DNA from: DASZBX01 sp035943635
GTDB lineage: Bacteria; Actinomycetota; Actinomycetes; Streptomycetales; Catenulisporaceae
Length of the DNA stretch: 64,000 bases
NCBI GenBank assembly: GCA_035943635.1
Contig: DASZBX010000081.1
Coordinates: 4,059-68,058 of the forward strand
Direction of reading: 5' to 3'
The position numbers and the translations under genes were made by a program. The notes under the pieces were generated by a model. That model was not told where the DNA came from, searched no databases, and worked only from the letters and a program-made list of their open reading frames with translations. This document shows positions 52,863-60,907 of this stretch, piece after piece. How positions within the stretch are numbered: the stretch's first letter is position 1; each line of letters starts with the position of its first letter.

Positions 52863-54962
52863 TCAGGACTCGACTGTATCCGCAAACTGGCTGTGGTACA
52901 AATCGTGGTAGAACCCCTGGCGATCCAGCAGTTCCTGATGCGCCCCCTGCTCGACAACCCGCCCAGCCCGCATGACCACGATCGTGTCGGCCGCATGGAT
53001 CGTCGAAAGCCGATGCGCGATGACGAAACTAGTCCGCCCAGCCTGCAACCGGGTCATCGCCGCCTGAATCATCACCTCAGTCCGAGTGTCGATGTTGCTC
53101 GTCGCCTCATCCAGGATCAGAATCCCGGGATCAGCCAAGAACGCCCGAGCAATGGTCAGCAACTGCATCTGCCCCGACGAGATCCCCGACGCATCACCGT
53201 CGATCAACGTGTCGTACCCCTCAGGCAGCGCCCGCACGAAGTCATCCACATGAGCCGCCACCGCAGCCGCCATGATCTCCTCTTCCCCCGCGCCCTCCCG
53301 CCCATAAGCGATGTTCTCCCGGATCGTGCCCCGGAACAGCCAGGTGTCCTGCAACACCATCCCAAAGCACTGCCGCACCTGATTGCGACTCAGCTCCCGA
53401 TAATCCACCCCATCCAGCAGAATCCGACCACCATCGATCTCATAGAACCGCACCAGCAGATTGACCACAGTGGTCTTACCGGCCCCGGTCGGCCCGACGA
53501 TCGCGACCATCTGCCCCGGCGCCGCCTCCAGGCTGAAGTTCTCGATCAGCGGCGTATCCGGGTCGTACCGGAAGCTGACGTTCTCCAACCGCACCCGGCG
53601 CGCGCCCCGAGCCGAGGGCGACGTCGCCATTCCCGTCCCGGCGAGCGCTCCCGCAACCGTCCCCGGATCCATCGCCATCACCGAATGCGCCGGCAGCACA
53701 GCCGTCGACCGCAGATCCGGCTCGTCCTGCGCATCAAGGAACTCATACACCCGCCGGGCCGAGACGATCCCGGACTGCAACACGTTCATCTGACTCGCGA
53801 TCTGGATGACCGGCGACGTGAACCGCTGCGAGTACTGGATGAACGCCTGCACCGCACCAAGCGAGATCACCCCGGTGGCGACCTGGTACCCACCGAGCGC
53901 AGCCACCACCACATAGTTCAGATTGCCGACGAAAACCACCGCCGGAAAGATCGCCCCGGACAGGAACTGGGCCGAGAACCCCGCCTTCAACAGCCCGACG
54001 TTGTGCCGCCCGAACTCCTCGGCCTTCGCCTCACGCTGGCCGTAGGCCAACACCAGCGCATGCCCGGCAAAGGTCTCCTCGACCACCGACGTGAGATTCC
54101 CGGTCTGCTCCCACTGGGCCGCGAACTGCACCTTCGACCGACTGGCGATCATCACCGTCACCAGCATCACGACCGGGATCGTCACCAGCGACACCGTCGC
54201 GAGCAACGGCGAGATCCAGAACATGATGCCCAGCGTCGTCAACACCGTGAGCAGCGAGGTGGGCAGCTGGTTCAGCCCCTCCTGCAAGGTCGTGTCGATG
54301 TTGTCGATGTCGTTGACGACCCGGCTGAGGATGTCACCATGCGGATGCGTGTCGAAGTACCGCAGCGGCAGACGGGTGAGCTTCTCCTCGGTCTGCTGCC
54401 GCAGCCGGAACATGGTCCGCTGCGCCACCCCGGTCAGGATCCGGGCCTGCATCCAGCTGAAACCGGCACTCATCAGGTACACGACGAGCACCAGCGCGAG
54501 CACCTCCCCGAGCCGGCCCAGGTCGACGCCGACGCCCGGGACCACGTTCATCCCCGACAACATGTCGGCCAGATGCCCCTGCCCGTGCGCGCGCAGCCCG
54601 GCCACCGCCTGAGCCTTGGTCGCGCCGCGCGGCAGCTCGGTCCCGATCACACCGTCGAAAATCGTGTCCGTGGCATGACCGAGCAGCCACGGACCGATCA
54701 CGGTGAACCCGACCGACATCACGGTCAACGCCGCCACCGCAGCCAACTTGAACCGTTCCGGCCTGAGCAGGGTGACTATCCGCGGCATGATCGGCAGCTG
54801 CTCAGCCTTCTCCTTCTCCGCGACGCCCTTCCCGGCCTCACCGCCGCCGCCTTTACCGCCCTTGCCGCCCCCGACGCCCGCCCCCACCGCCTCAACCCGC
54901 TCGACCGCCCCAGCCCCACCCGGCTCGACCTCCGGCCCGACAACCTCCGCCCGCCCGCTCAC
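52863..54962 (-). CDS. ABC exporter half-transporter B (canonical ATPase site)
   Basis: A 699-aa fused permease-ATPase of the multidrug/lipid type. About 75 hydrophilic Gly/Lys/Glu-rich residues precede six helices; the extracellular loop after helix one is enlarged. The ATPase has Walker A GPTGAGKTT, signature ISSGQMQLLTIARAF (SSGQ for SGGQ), Walker B LILDEATSNID and the H-loop His in VIAHRLST. The GTG start overlaps the stop of its partner. With half-transporter A it forms a heterodimer, probably exporting the product of the neighbouring locus. Confidence 0.88.
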   Translation of the reverse strand: MSGRAEVVGPEVEPGGAGAVERVEAVGAGVGGGKGGKGGGGEAGKGVAEKEKAEQLPIMPRIVTLLRPERFKLAAVAALTVMSVGFTVIGPWLLGHATDTIFDGVIGTELPRGATKAQAVAGLRAHGQGHLADMLSGMNVVPGVGVDLGRLGEVLALVLVVYLMSAGFSWMQARILTGVAQRTMFRLRQQTEEKLTRLPLRYFDTHPHGDILSRVVNDIDNIDTTLQEGLNQLPTSLLTVLTTLGIMFWISPLLATVSLVTIPVVMLVTVMIASRSKVQFAAQWEQTGNLTSVVEETFAGHALVLAYGQREAKAEEFGRHNVGLLKAGFSAQFLSGAIFPAVVFVGNLNYVVVAALGGYQVATGVISLGAVQAFIQYSQRFTSPVIQIASQMNVLQSGIVSARRVYEFLDAQDEPDLRSTAVLPAHSVMAMDPGTVAGALAGTGMATSPSARGARRVRLENVSFRYDPDTPLIENFSLEAAPGQMVAIVGPTGAGKTTVVNLLVRFYEIDGGRILLDGVDYRELSRNQVRQCFGMVLQDTWLFRGTIRENIAYGREGAGEEEIMAAAVAAHVDDFVRALPEGYDTLIDGDASGISSGQMQLLTIARAFLADPGILILDEATSNIDTRTEVMIQAAMTRLQAGRTSFVIAHRLSTIHAADTIVVMRAGRVVEQGAHQELLDRQGFYHDLYHSQFADTVES

Positions 54963-56785
54963 GCCCCCACTCCCGTCCCGAGCTGTGAAGCGACGATCTC
55001 CTGATACGTCTGGCAGCCGGCCAGCAGCTGCGAGTGGGTCCCGATTCCCACGATGCTCCCCGCCTCCAGGACGATGATCTGGTCCGCGTGCATGACCGTG
55101 CCGGCCCGCTGCGCGACGATGACGATGGTGGCGTTCCCGGTCTCGGCCGCCAGCGCGGCCCGCAGCCTCGCGTCCGTGGTCGCGTCCAGGGCGGAGAAAC
55201 AATCATCGAACAGGTACAACGGCGGCCGCCGAACCAGAGCCCGGGCGATCGACAGCCGCTGACGCTGCCCGCCGGACAGGTTCGCCCCGCCGCGTTCGAC
55301 CCTCGCGTCCAGCTGCCCGGGCATCGCGATCACGAAATCCCGGGCCTGGGCGATCTCCAACGCCCGCCACAGCTCCGCCTCGGTGGCCTGCGGATGCCCG
55401 AATCGCAGATTGCTGGCAACCGTCCCGGCGAACAGGAACGCCGCCTGCGGCACCAACCCGATCCTCGAACGCAACTGCTCGATCGGCTGAGCCGTAGTCG
55501 CCACGCCATTCACCAGCACAGTCCCCGACGTCGAGTCGATGAACCGCGGGATCAGACTGAGCAGAGTGGTCTTGCCGCTACCCGTACCACCCAGGATCGC
55601 GTTGGTCTGCCCGGGCCGGAAGGCGAAGGTCAGGTCGTTGAGCACCGGGCGCACGCTGCCCTTGTAACCGAAGGTGACATGCCGGAACTCGACCGCGCCG
55701 GTGATCGCGGCCGGGCGCAGCAGCCGGGTCGGATCGGTGATGGCCGGATCGGCCTCGATCACCTGGTGCACCCGTTCCGCGCTGGCTGCCGCGCGCGGCA
55801 GCAGGATCAGCACCGTCACCCCGATCCCGACGTACAACAGGATCTGCAGGATGTAGAGCAGGAACGCGGTCAGGTTGCCGATCGGCATCGAGCCGTCGGC
55901 CACCAGTTTCCCGCCGAACCAGAACACCCCGACGCTGGACAGGTTGGTGATCAGCGTGACGGTCGGGATGACCAGGGCGAAGACCCGGCCGGCCTTGAGC
56001 GTGGTGTCGGTGATGTCGGCGTTGGCCCGGCCGAACCGTTCCGTCTCCCAGCCGGTGCGCAGGAAGGCGCGGGCGACCCGGACGCCGGAGATCTGCTCGC
56101 GCAGGACCTGGTTGATGTCGTCGGTCTTGTCCTGGACGGACCGGTACATCGGCAGCATCCGAACGACCACCCAGGCCGTGACGGCGAGCGTGGCCAGCAG
56201 GCTGACCACGAGGAGCAGCGACAGGTCCGGGCCCTGGCGCACCGCGAGGATCACCGCGCCGAAGGTCGTCACGACCGCGAGCACCAGCAGGCTGAGCGAG
56301 ACCTGGATGAACAGCTGGACCTGCTGCACGTCGTTGACGCTGCGTGTGGTCAGCGAGGAGATGCCGAACCGGTTCAGTTCGATCACCGAGAAGGACTGGA
56401 CCCGGTTGTAGATCGCCGTGCGGATGTTGGCCCCGACCGACATCGAGACCCACGACGACAGGTACAGCGAGACCAGGGACGCGATGCACAGCACGACGGT
56501 GATGGCGAGCATGACGCCGCCGGCCCGGCCGATGTATCCGAGGTCTGCTTTGATCACGCCGTTGTTGATGATGTCGGCGTTCAGGCTCGGCAGGTAGAGG
56601 TTCCCGACGGCCTGCAGGATCTGCAGCGCGGCGATACCGGCCAGCTGGCGCCAGTACGGCCACAGGAAGGAGCGGATCAGCGCGGCCAGGCGGCCGCGCG
56701 GCATCAGCCGCCGGTGTCGCCGGGCGCTGTAGAAGTGCTGGCGGTGCTGGATGACACCCGACTCGCTCTGCTGCGCTGTCGCCAT
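54959..56785 (-). CDS. ABC exporter half-transporter A (degenerate ATPase site)
   Basis: A 608-aa fused permease-ATPase. Six helices are followed by Walker A GGTGSGKTT and signature LSGGQRQRLSIARAL. Walker B is LYLFDDCFSALD, where the catalytic Glu is Asp, and the switch reads VIVAQRAGT with Gln for His. Such asymmetry is normal in heterodimeric exporters, in which one site binds but barely hydrolyses ATP. ATG at 56785 was chosen; an in-frame GTG 12 codons upstream is possible. Two GC-rich hairpins (around 56821-56860) lie between it and the small gene upstream. Confidence 0.88.
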   Translation of the reverse strand: MATAQQSESGVIQHRQHFYSARRHRRLMPRGRLAALIRSFLWPYWRQLAGIAALQILQAVGNLYLPSLNADIINNGVIKADLGYIGRAGGVMLAITVVLCIASLVSLYLSSWVSMSVGANIRTAIYNRVQSFSVIELNRFGISSLTTRSVNDVQQVQLFIQVSLSLLVLAVVTTFGAVILAVRQGPDLSLLLVVSLLATLAVTAWVVVRMLPMYRSVQDKTDDINQVLREQISGVRVARAFLRTGWETERFGRANADITDTTLKAGRVFALVIPTVTLITNLSSVGVFWFGGKLVADGSMPIGNLTAFLLYILQILLYVGIGVTVLILLPRAAASAERVHQVIEADPAITDPTRLLRPAAITGAVEFRHVTFGYKGSVRPVLNDLTFAFRPGQTNAILGGTGSGKTTLLSLIPRFIDSTSGTVLVNGVATTAQPIEQLRSRIGLVPQAAFLFAGTVASNLRFGHPQATEAELWRALEIAQARDFVIAMPGQLDARVERGGANLSGGQRQRLSIARALVRRPPLYLFDDCFSALDATTDARLRAALAAETGNATIVIVAQRAGTVMHADQIIVLEAGSIVGIGTHSQLLAGCQTYQEIVASQLGTGVGA

Positions 56786-56933
56786 CGCGTTTCTTTCGTC
56801 CTGTCCTGGAATGACGAGCACGGCGGACCGTCCGCCGCACGCCGCCGGGCTGGCCCGGCGGGCGCGGGAGACGGTCCGCCGTGGACGCGGACCCGGCCGG
56901 GTTGCGCGCCGGCCGGACGGTCGCGGGCCGGTC

Positions 56934-57254
56934 TTATGCTGCCGGCGACGTCTCCGGCTCGACGACCTCGCCGACGATCACGGCGCCGGCCGCGGGCTTG
57001 GGCACGGCCGGAACCGTCAGCCCCGGTACGGACAGGTCCGGCACCTTCTTGACCGCCTCGAGGGCGGACTCGATCGCCTCGGCCAGCGAGGGCGACACGG
57101 TGTCGTCGAAGTCGATCTTCGTGACCGTGACGTCGGCGTCGGTCGGCAGCGAGTCGGTCGCGAACACAGCACCGGCGAACCCTGCCTCCAGCAGGACCGC
57201 CGACTCGTCGTCAGTAATCTCCCGGCTGAGAACCAGCGAGAACACATGCCCCAC
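56934..57254 (-). CDS. Small acidic protein of unknown function at the head of the exporter genes
   Basis: A 106-aa protein that I cannot place. The N-terminal 70 residues look folded (VFSLVLSREITDDESAVLLE, then FDDTVSPSLAEAIESALEAV). The tail is Pro/Val/Ala-rich (LSVPGLTVPAVPKPAAGAV). It has no Cys and no RiPP-type cleavage motif. The GTG at 57254 has GAAGGGG eight bases upstream; a GTG three codons earlier abuts that site and is less likely. A StrR-type box lies 185 bases upstream, so it is probably induced with the exporter. Confidence 0.6.
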   Translation of the reverse strand: MGHVFSLVLSREITDDESAVLLEAGFAGAVFATDSLPTDADVTVTKIDFDDTVSPSLAEAIESALEAVKKVPDLSVPGLTVPAVPKPAAGAVIVGEVVEPETSPAA

Positions 57255-58358
57255 CGTCGTCACCCCTTCAATTCTCGGTATCGGCTAAAATCCGTCAGAA
57301 AGATTCACACCGACGGCACAATGGCAGCGGTGACGAATTTTCACCGGCCAGCAGCACGATACCCAGACGGCTCGGCGCGGGACAACCTCGCCCCCGGCCC
57401 GGGCCGGAATCCCGCTCTGTGGCGTAGGTCTCACGGGTGTTCGACTGCGGACCGGCAGCAGTTGAACAAGCACCGATTTCGCCGAAACTCCATCTGATTT
57501 TCAGCTCGCGGACGTGACATACATTGCTCAGGCAATACTCCGACAAATAAAGGTAAACACCGTGCCAAAAATCTGGCGGGAAACGTTTACCGGACTGGAT
57601 TCCGCGCCGGTGCAGGTGTGCCCGATCGGTCATCGGCGCGCTCACGCCGGGTCCGGGGGCCCTGCGCCGCGGCCGGAAAACCGCACGCCACAGTGCTGTC
57701 AGACCCCACATGCGCTTCTGCATCCCGGCGGCCACGGCGCGGTCGCGCACCCCTGTTCCACTCCCGTCAACCCCGTATCTCGGGCCCCGGTGCGCAAGAC
57801 AGCCGTGCATCCGTCACATAGACTCGGGCACCGCAAAGGTGCACTTGCTTCTGCCTCAGATGTGGGTCAGCCGACCGCATCCATGCAGGGTGAGGGCACC
57901 TTTTTTATATCAGCAACCTGAGCCACCCTGAGCCGGACGACTATTCGAGGTCAGTGAAGAGTGCTTGCGAACGGACACCACCGCCCGGGCCGGCGCCGCG
58001 CCGGGGCCGCGCGACACCGGGGGTTCACATCCTCGCCACCCGTACCTCACCATCGACTCGGGCCCGGCCACGGCCACCGGCTCGGACATGATCGCTTAGC
58101 AGGGCTCGCGGCGGATCGCAATGCAGGCACAGGCAAAGCCAGATGAAGCCTGCGTGACGCCTGGCGGAATCATCGGAAAGCGGATTGTCAGACCATTCTC
58201 GCGCGGGCTAGCCTCCGAACGAAATACCTCGGACCAAAGCGCGAAAGGCCGCCGGCGCGAACCGGGCCGGGGCGTGGCCCCCGGACCGGAGGAAAACTGA
58301 AGAGAAAGCATTTCACGACTGCACGCCCGTCGCCAATTCTTCAAGAAAGGGCACCGCG
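57255..58358. other. 1.1-kb gene-free control region of the StrR-type locus
   Basis: No credible gene is visible on either strand. The region separates the leftward exporter genes from the rightward StrR-type gene. It contains a StrR-like box at 57439-57467. A six-T run at 57902-57907 after a 4-bp stem is too weak to call a terminator. Such length suggests a long leader or complex control. Confidence 0.55.
57439..57467. promoter_or_regulatory. StrR-type operator, site A
   Basis: GTTCGACTG, an 11-base spacer and CAGTTGAAC. The left arm equals the half-site of the streptomycin activator StrR as I recall it (GTTCGACTG-N11-CAGTC-type). It lies 185 bases before the small-protein/exporter genes (leftward) and about 890 before the StrR-type gene. 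The spacer starts CGGACC, like site B (CGGAACC). Confidence 0.75.
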
Positions 58359-59420
58359 ATGACCCTGGACATTGCATCGGCGTACCAAGCCCCAGAAACC
58401 GCTATTCCCAGAGAGCGGGTCTACGACTCGGCCGACGCAATCGATCAGCTTCCGGTCCAGCACATGCCGCTCAGCAGCCTGGAACCGGGGTTCTTCGTCC
58501 GAGGCACCGGTACGGACCCCACCCACGTGCAGATGCTGGTGGAGGCCGCGAGCAACTGCACCCTGCCGGCCATCCTGGTGCAGGAGAGCAACTCCCGCAT
58601 CGTCGACGGGATGCACCGCTTCGAGGCGGCGAAGCTGCGCGGCGAGGAGACCATCGAGGTCCGGCTGATCAACTGTACCGACGAGGACGCGTTCATCCTC
58701 GCGGTCAAGGCCAACACCTGGCACGGCCTGCCGCTGAGCCGCAACGACCGGATGTCCGGGGCCCGGCAGATCGTCGAGTGGCACCCGGACTGGTCGGACC
58801 GGGCGATCGGGGTGGCCACCGGGCTGAGCGCGAAGACCATCGCGGGCATCCGCCGGCACTCGGCCGACGAGGGCCAGCAACTGGGCAAGCGGCTGGGCCG
58901 GGACGGCAAGCGCCGCCCGCTGACCGCCGCCGAGGGCCGGCGCCGGGCCGCGGAGTACATCGCGATCCGCCCGGACGCCTCGCTGCGCGAGATCGCCCGC
59001 GAGGCCGACGTGGCCCCGGCCACCGCGCAGGACGTCCGGGCCCGGATCCGGCGCGGCGCGGACCCGGTCGCCCCGCGCGCCGCGGCCAGCCTGGCCAACG
59101 CCGGCGGCGCCAACGGCCACGGCGCCGGGAACAGCACCGGCACCGGCACCGGCCACTCCAGCGCCCTGACGCCGGCCCAGACCTGGTCGGTGCTCTCGCC
59201 CAAGCTGGCCAACGACCCGTCGCTGAAGTACACCGACGGCGGCCGGGCGTTCATCGGCTGGATGGTGATGCACGTGATCAATTCCGGTGAATGGAAGAAG
59301 TACGTCGACGCGATACCGGTGCACTGGTTACGGGACCTGAGCCTGGTCGCGGACCGGGCCGGACAGGAATGGATCGAATTCGCCGAGGAACTGCGCCGGC
59401 GCCAGGAAGTATTCGGCTGA
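58359..59420 (+). CDS. StrR/ParB-type pathway-specific activator
   Basis: A 353-aa DNA-binding protein of the ParB-domain group that includes StrR, NovG and Bbr. The ParB-like N-terminal domain has SRIVDGMHRFEAAKLRGEET and DAFILAVKANTWHGLPLS. The HTH follows in DWSDRAIGVATGLSAKTIAG, and a second predicted helix-turn-helix lies near residue 210. A Gly/Thr/Asn-rich linker separates a C-terminal helical region. In characterised clusters such proteins switch on biosynthesis genes. Two matching operators flank this gene, which strongly supports that role here. Confidence 0.88.
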   Translation: MTLDIASAYQAPETAIPRERVYDSADAIDQLPVQHMPLSSLEPGFFVRGTGTDPTHVQMLVEAASNCTLPAILVQESNSRIVDGMHRFEAAKLRGEETIEVRLINCTDEDAFILAVKANTWHGLPLSRNDRMSGARQIVEWHPDWSDRAIGVATGLSAKTIAGIRRHSADEGQQLGKRLGRDGKRRPLTAAEGRRRAAEYIAIRPDASLREIAREADVAPATAQDVRARIRRGADPVAPRAAASLANAGGANGHGAGNSTGTGTGHSSALTPAQTWSVLSPKLANDPSLKYTDGGRAFIGWMVMHVINSGEWKKYVDAIPVHWLRDLSLVADRAGQEWIEFAEELRRRQEVFG

Positions 59421-59899
59421 TCCCTCGGTAATTCTCCGCTCTGGGCAGCTGATTCCACCAGGTTGTTCCGAGTGTTTCCCGCACGAGTTCTCCCGGCACA
59501 CCCCACATTGCTCAGAGGATCCGTCAAAATCAATGCCCTTGCCCGATGTACCGCCCCGAACCCTGTGTCGGAATCCGCCACCTGTCCGTCTTTCGGCCGC
59601 CGATTCCGACCCTCCCCGACGATCCTTTCCGCGGATTGTATGGCGGCTCCCGGAATTCCCCCGCGCCCGCCCCGACCACGGCCCCGGCTCGCCCCGCGCC
59701 CGGCCCCGGTGTTCAACTGCGGAACCCGCCCAGTTGAACAGACCGGCCGCCGACGCTCCTTGCCACCCCGATCGAGCCCTTGTTATCGTCCGGCCTCGGA
59801 ACGACCTCTTCGCCCAGTGTCCCTGCCCAGATGCCCGCCGAGTCCGGCCCGGCGCCTGCGCAGCCCCCTCCCCCGCAGCGACGACTCCCCTGGAGCGGC
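59421..59899. other. Upstream region of the thioesterase gene
   Basis: No gene is supported in these 479 bases; the proline-rich frames are artefacts of C-rich sequence. The element of note is the StrR-like box at 59711-59739. The thioesterase promoter should lie between the box and 59899. Confidence 0.5.
59711..59739. promoter_or_regulatory. StrR-type operator, site B
   Basis: GTTCAACTG and CAGTTGAAC form a perfect 9-base inverted repeat around an 11-base spacer, 161 bases before the thioesterase start. Arms and spacing equal those of site A except for one base (A for G) in the left arm. The spacer's first bases are also shared. Confidence 0.75.
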
Positions 59900-60649
59900 A
59901 TGTCCCCGTCCTCTCCCGCCCTTGACCTCTGGTGCCGTCGCTACCGGCCCAGCGACACGGCGACCGCCCGGCTCGTGTGCCTGCCGCACGCCGGCGGGTC
60001 GGCCTCGTTCTACCTCCCGGTGGCCGCCGCGCTCAGCCCCCGGGTCGACGTGGTCTCGATCCAGTACCCCGGCCGCCAGGACCGGCGCGCCGAGAAGCCG
60101 CTGACCGACCTCGCCGAACTCGCCGCGCAGGTCGACGCGGTGCTCAAGCCGCAGCCGGACCTGCCGGTGACCCTGTTCGGCCACAGCATGGGCGCCTCGC
60201 TCGGCTTCGAACTGGCCCAGCTGATGCAGGCCGACGGCCGCGGCCCGGTCCGGCTGTACGCGTCCGGTCGCCGGGCCCCGTCCGTCTTCCGCGAGGAGAC
60301 GGTGCACACGCTCGACGACGCCGGACTGCTCGCCGAGGTCCGGCGGCTGAACGGCACCTCCTCGCTCGTACTCAACGACGACGAGCTGATGCGCGCCGCG
60401 CTCCCGGCCCTGCGCGCCGACTACCAGGCCGCGGAGCTCTACCAGGGCAAGCCCGGCGCCACCGTCGACTGCCCGATCACCGTCCTGACCGGCGACCGGG
60501 ACCCGAAGACCTCCCTGGACGACGCCCAGGCGTGGCAGAAGCACACCACGGGCGCGTTCGACGTCCAGGTGTTCCCGGGCGGGCACTTCTTCCTGAGCGA
60601 CCAGACCGACGACGTCGTCAAAATCCTGGACCAGCATTTCCAGGGCTGA
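59900..60649 (+). CDS. Type II thioesterase
   Basis: A 249-aa editing hydrolase of the GrsT/RifR type, which removes wrong or stalled acyl groups from carrier domains of non-ribosomal peptide or polyketide synthases. Family landmarks are LVCLPHAGGSASFYLPVAAAL, QYPGRQDR, the nucleophile in LFGHSMGASLG (near residue 95), the acid in LTGDRDP and His in FPGGHFFL. The ATG at 59900 matches the family start. A synthase must exist nearby, presumably outside this window. A StrR-type box lies upstream and a very strong hairpin downstream. Confidence 0.9.
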   Translation: MSPSSPALDLWCRRYRPSDTATARLVCLPHAGGSASFYLPVAAALSPRVDVVSIQYPGRQDRRAEKPLTDLAELAAQVDAVLKPQPDLPVTLFGHSMGASLGFELAQLMQADGRGPVRLYASGRRAPSVFREETVHTLDDAGLLAEVRRLNGTSSLVLNDDELMRAALPALRADYQAAELYQGKPGATVDCPITVLTGDRDPKTSLDDAQAWQKHTTGAFDVQVFPGGHFFLSDQTDDVVKILDQHFQG

Positions 60650-60680
60650 AAAACGGGCGGCACAAGCCCGATACGGATTC

Positions 60681-60737
60681 GATGCCGCCGTCGGCGCCGG
60701 GACGATTGACAAATGTCCCGGCGCCGACGGCGGTATC
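60681..60737 (+). terminator. 23-bp hairpin after the thioesterase gene
   Basis: A nearly perfect stem, 19 exact pairs (core CCGCCGTCGGCGCCGGGAC) extended by one G-T and three more pairs, closes the loop GATTGACAAAT. It starts 32 bases after the thioesterase stop and ends 170 bases before the next gene. It is the strongest terminator in the window. Confidence 0.82.
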
Positions 60738-60907
60738 TCTCATTCCGGCGGCCGGCGCCGATCTTTAACCCGATGTAGCGCCCGCCGACAGCTGGCTTTT
60801 GGTGCACACCGGTTGCTGCCGGATCGGCAGGACGAAACAATCCCACCTGGCCCCCGTTGGGCCGGAAACCCGGCCTGAAGCGGGGCAGAAGGAATGGGAA
60901 TCACTAC

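Noticed and set aside
56934..57254. RiPP precursor peptide next to the exporter.
   Set aside because: No Cys/Ser/Thr-rich core, no leader-cleavage motif and no modifying enzyme beside it.
57885..57912. Intrinsic terminator ending in six T in the StrR-locus gap.
   Set aside because: The stem before the T-run is only four base pairs and no gene ends nearby.
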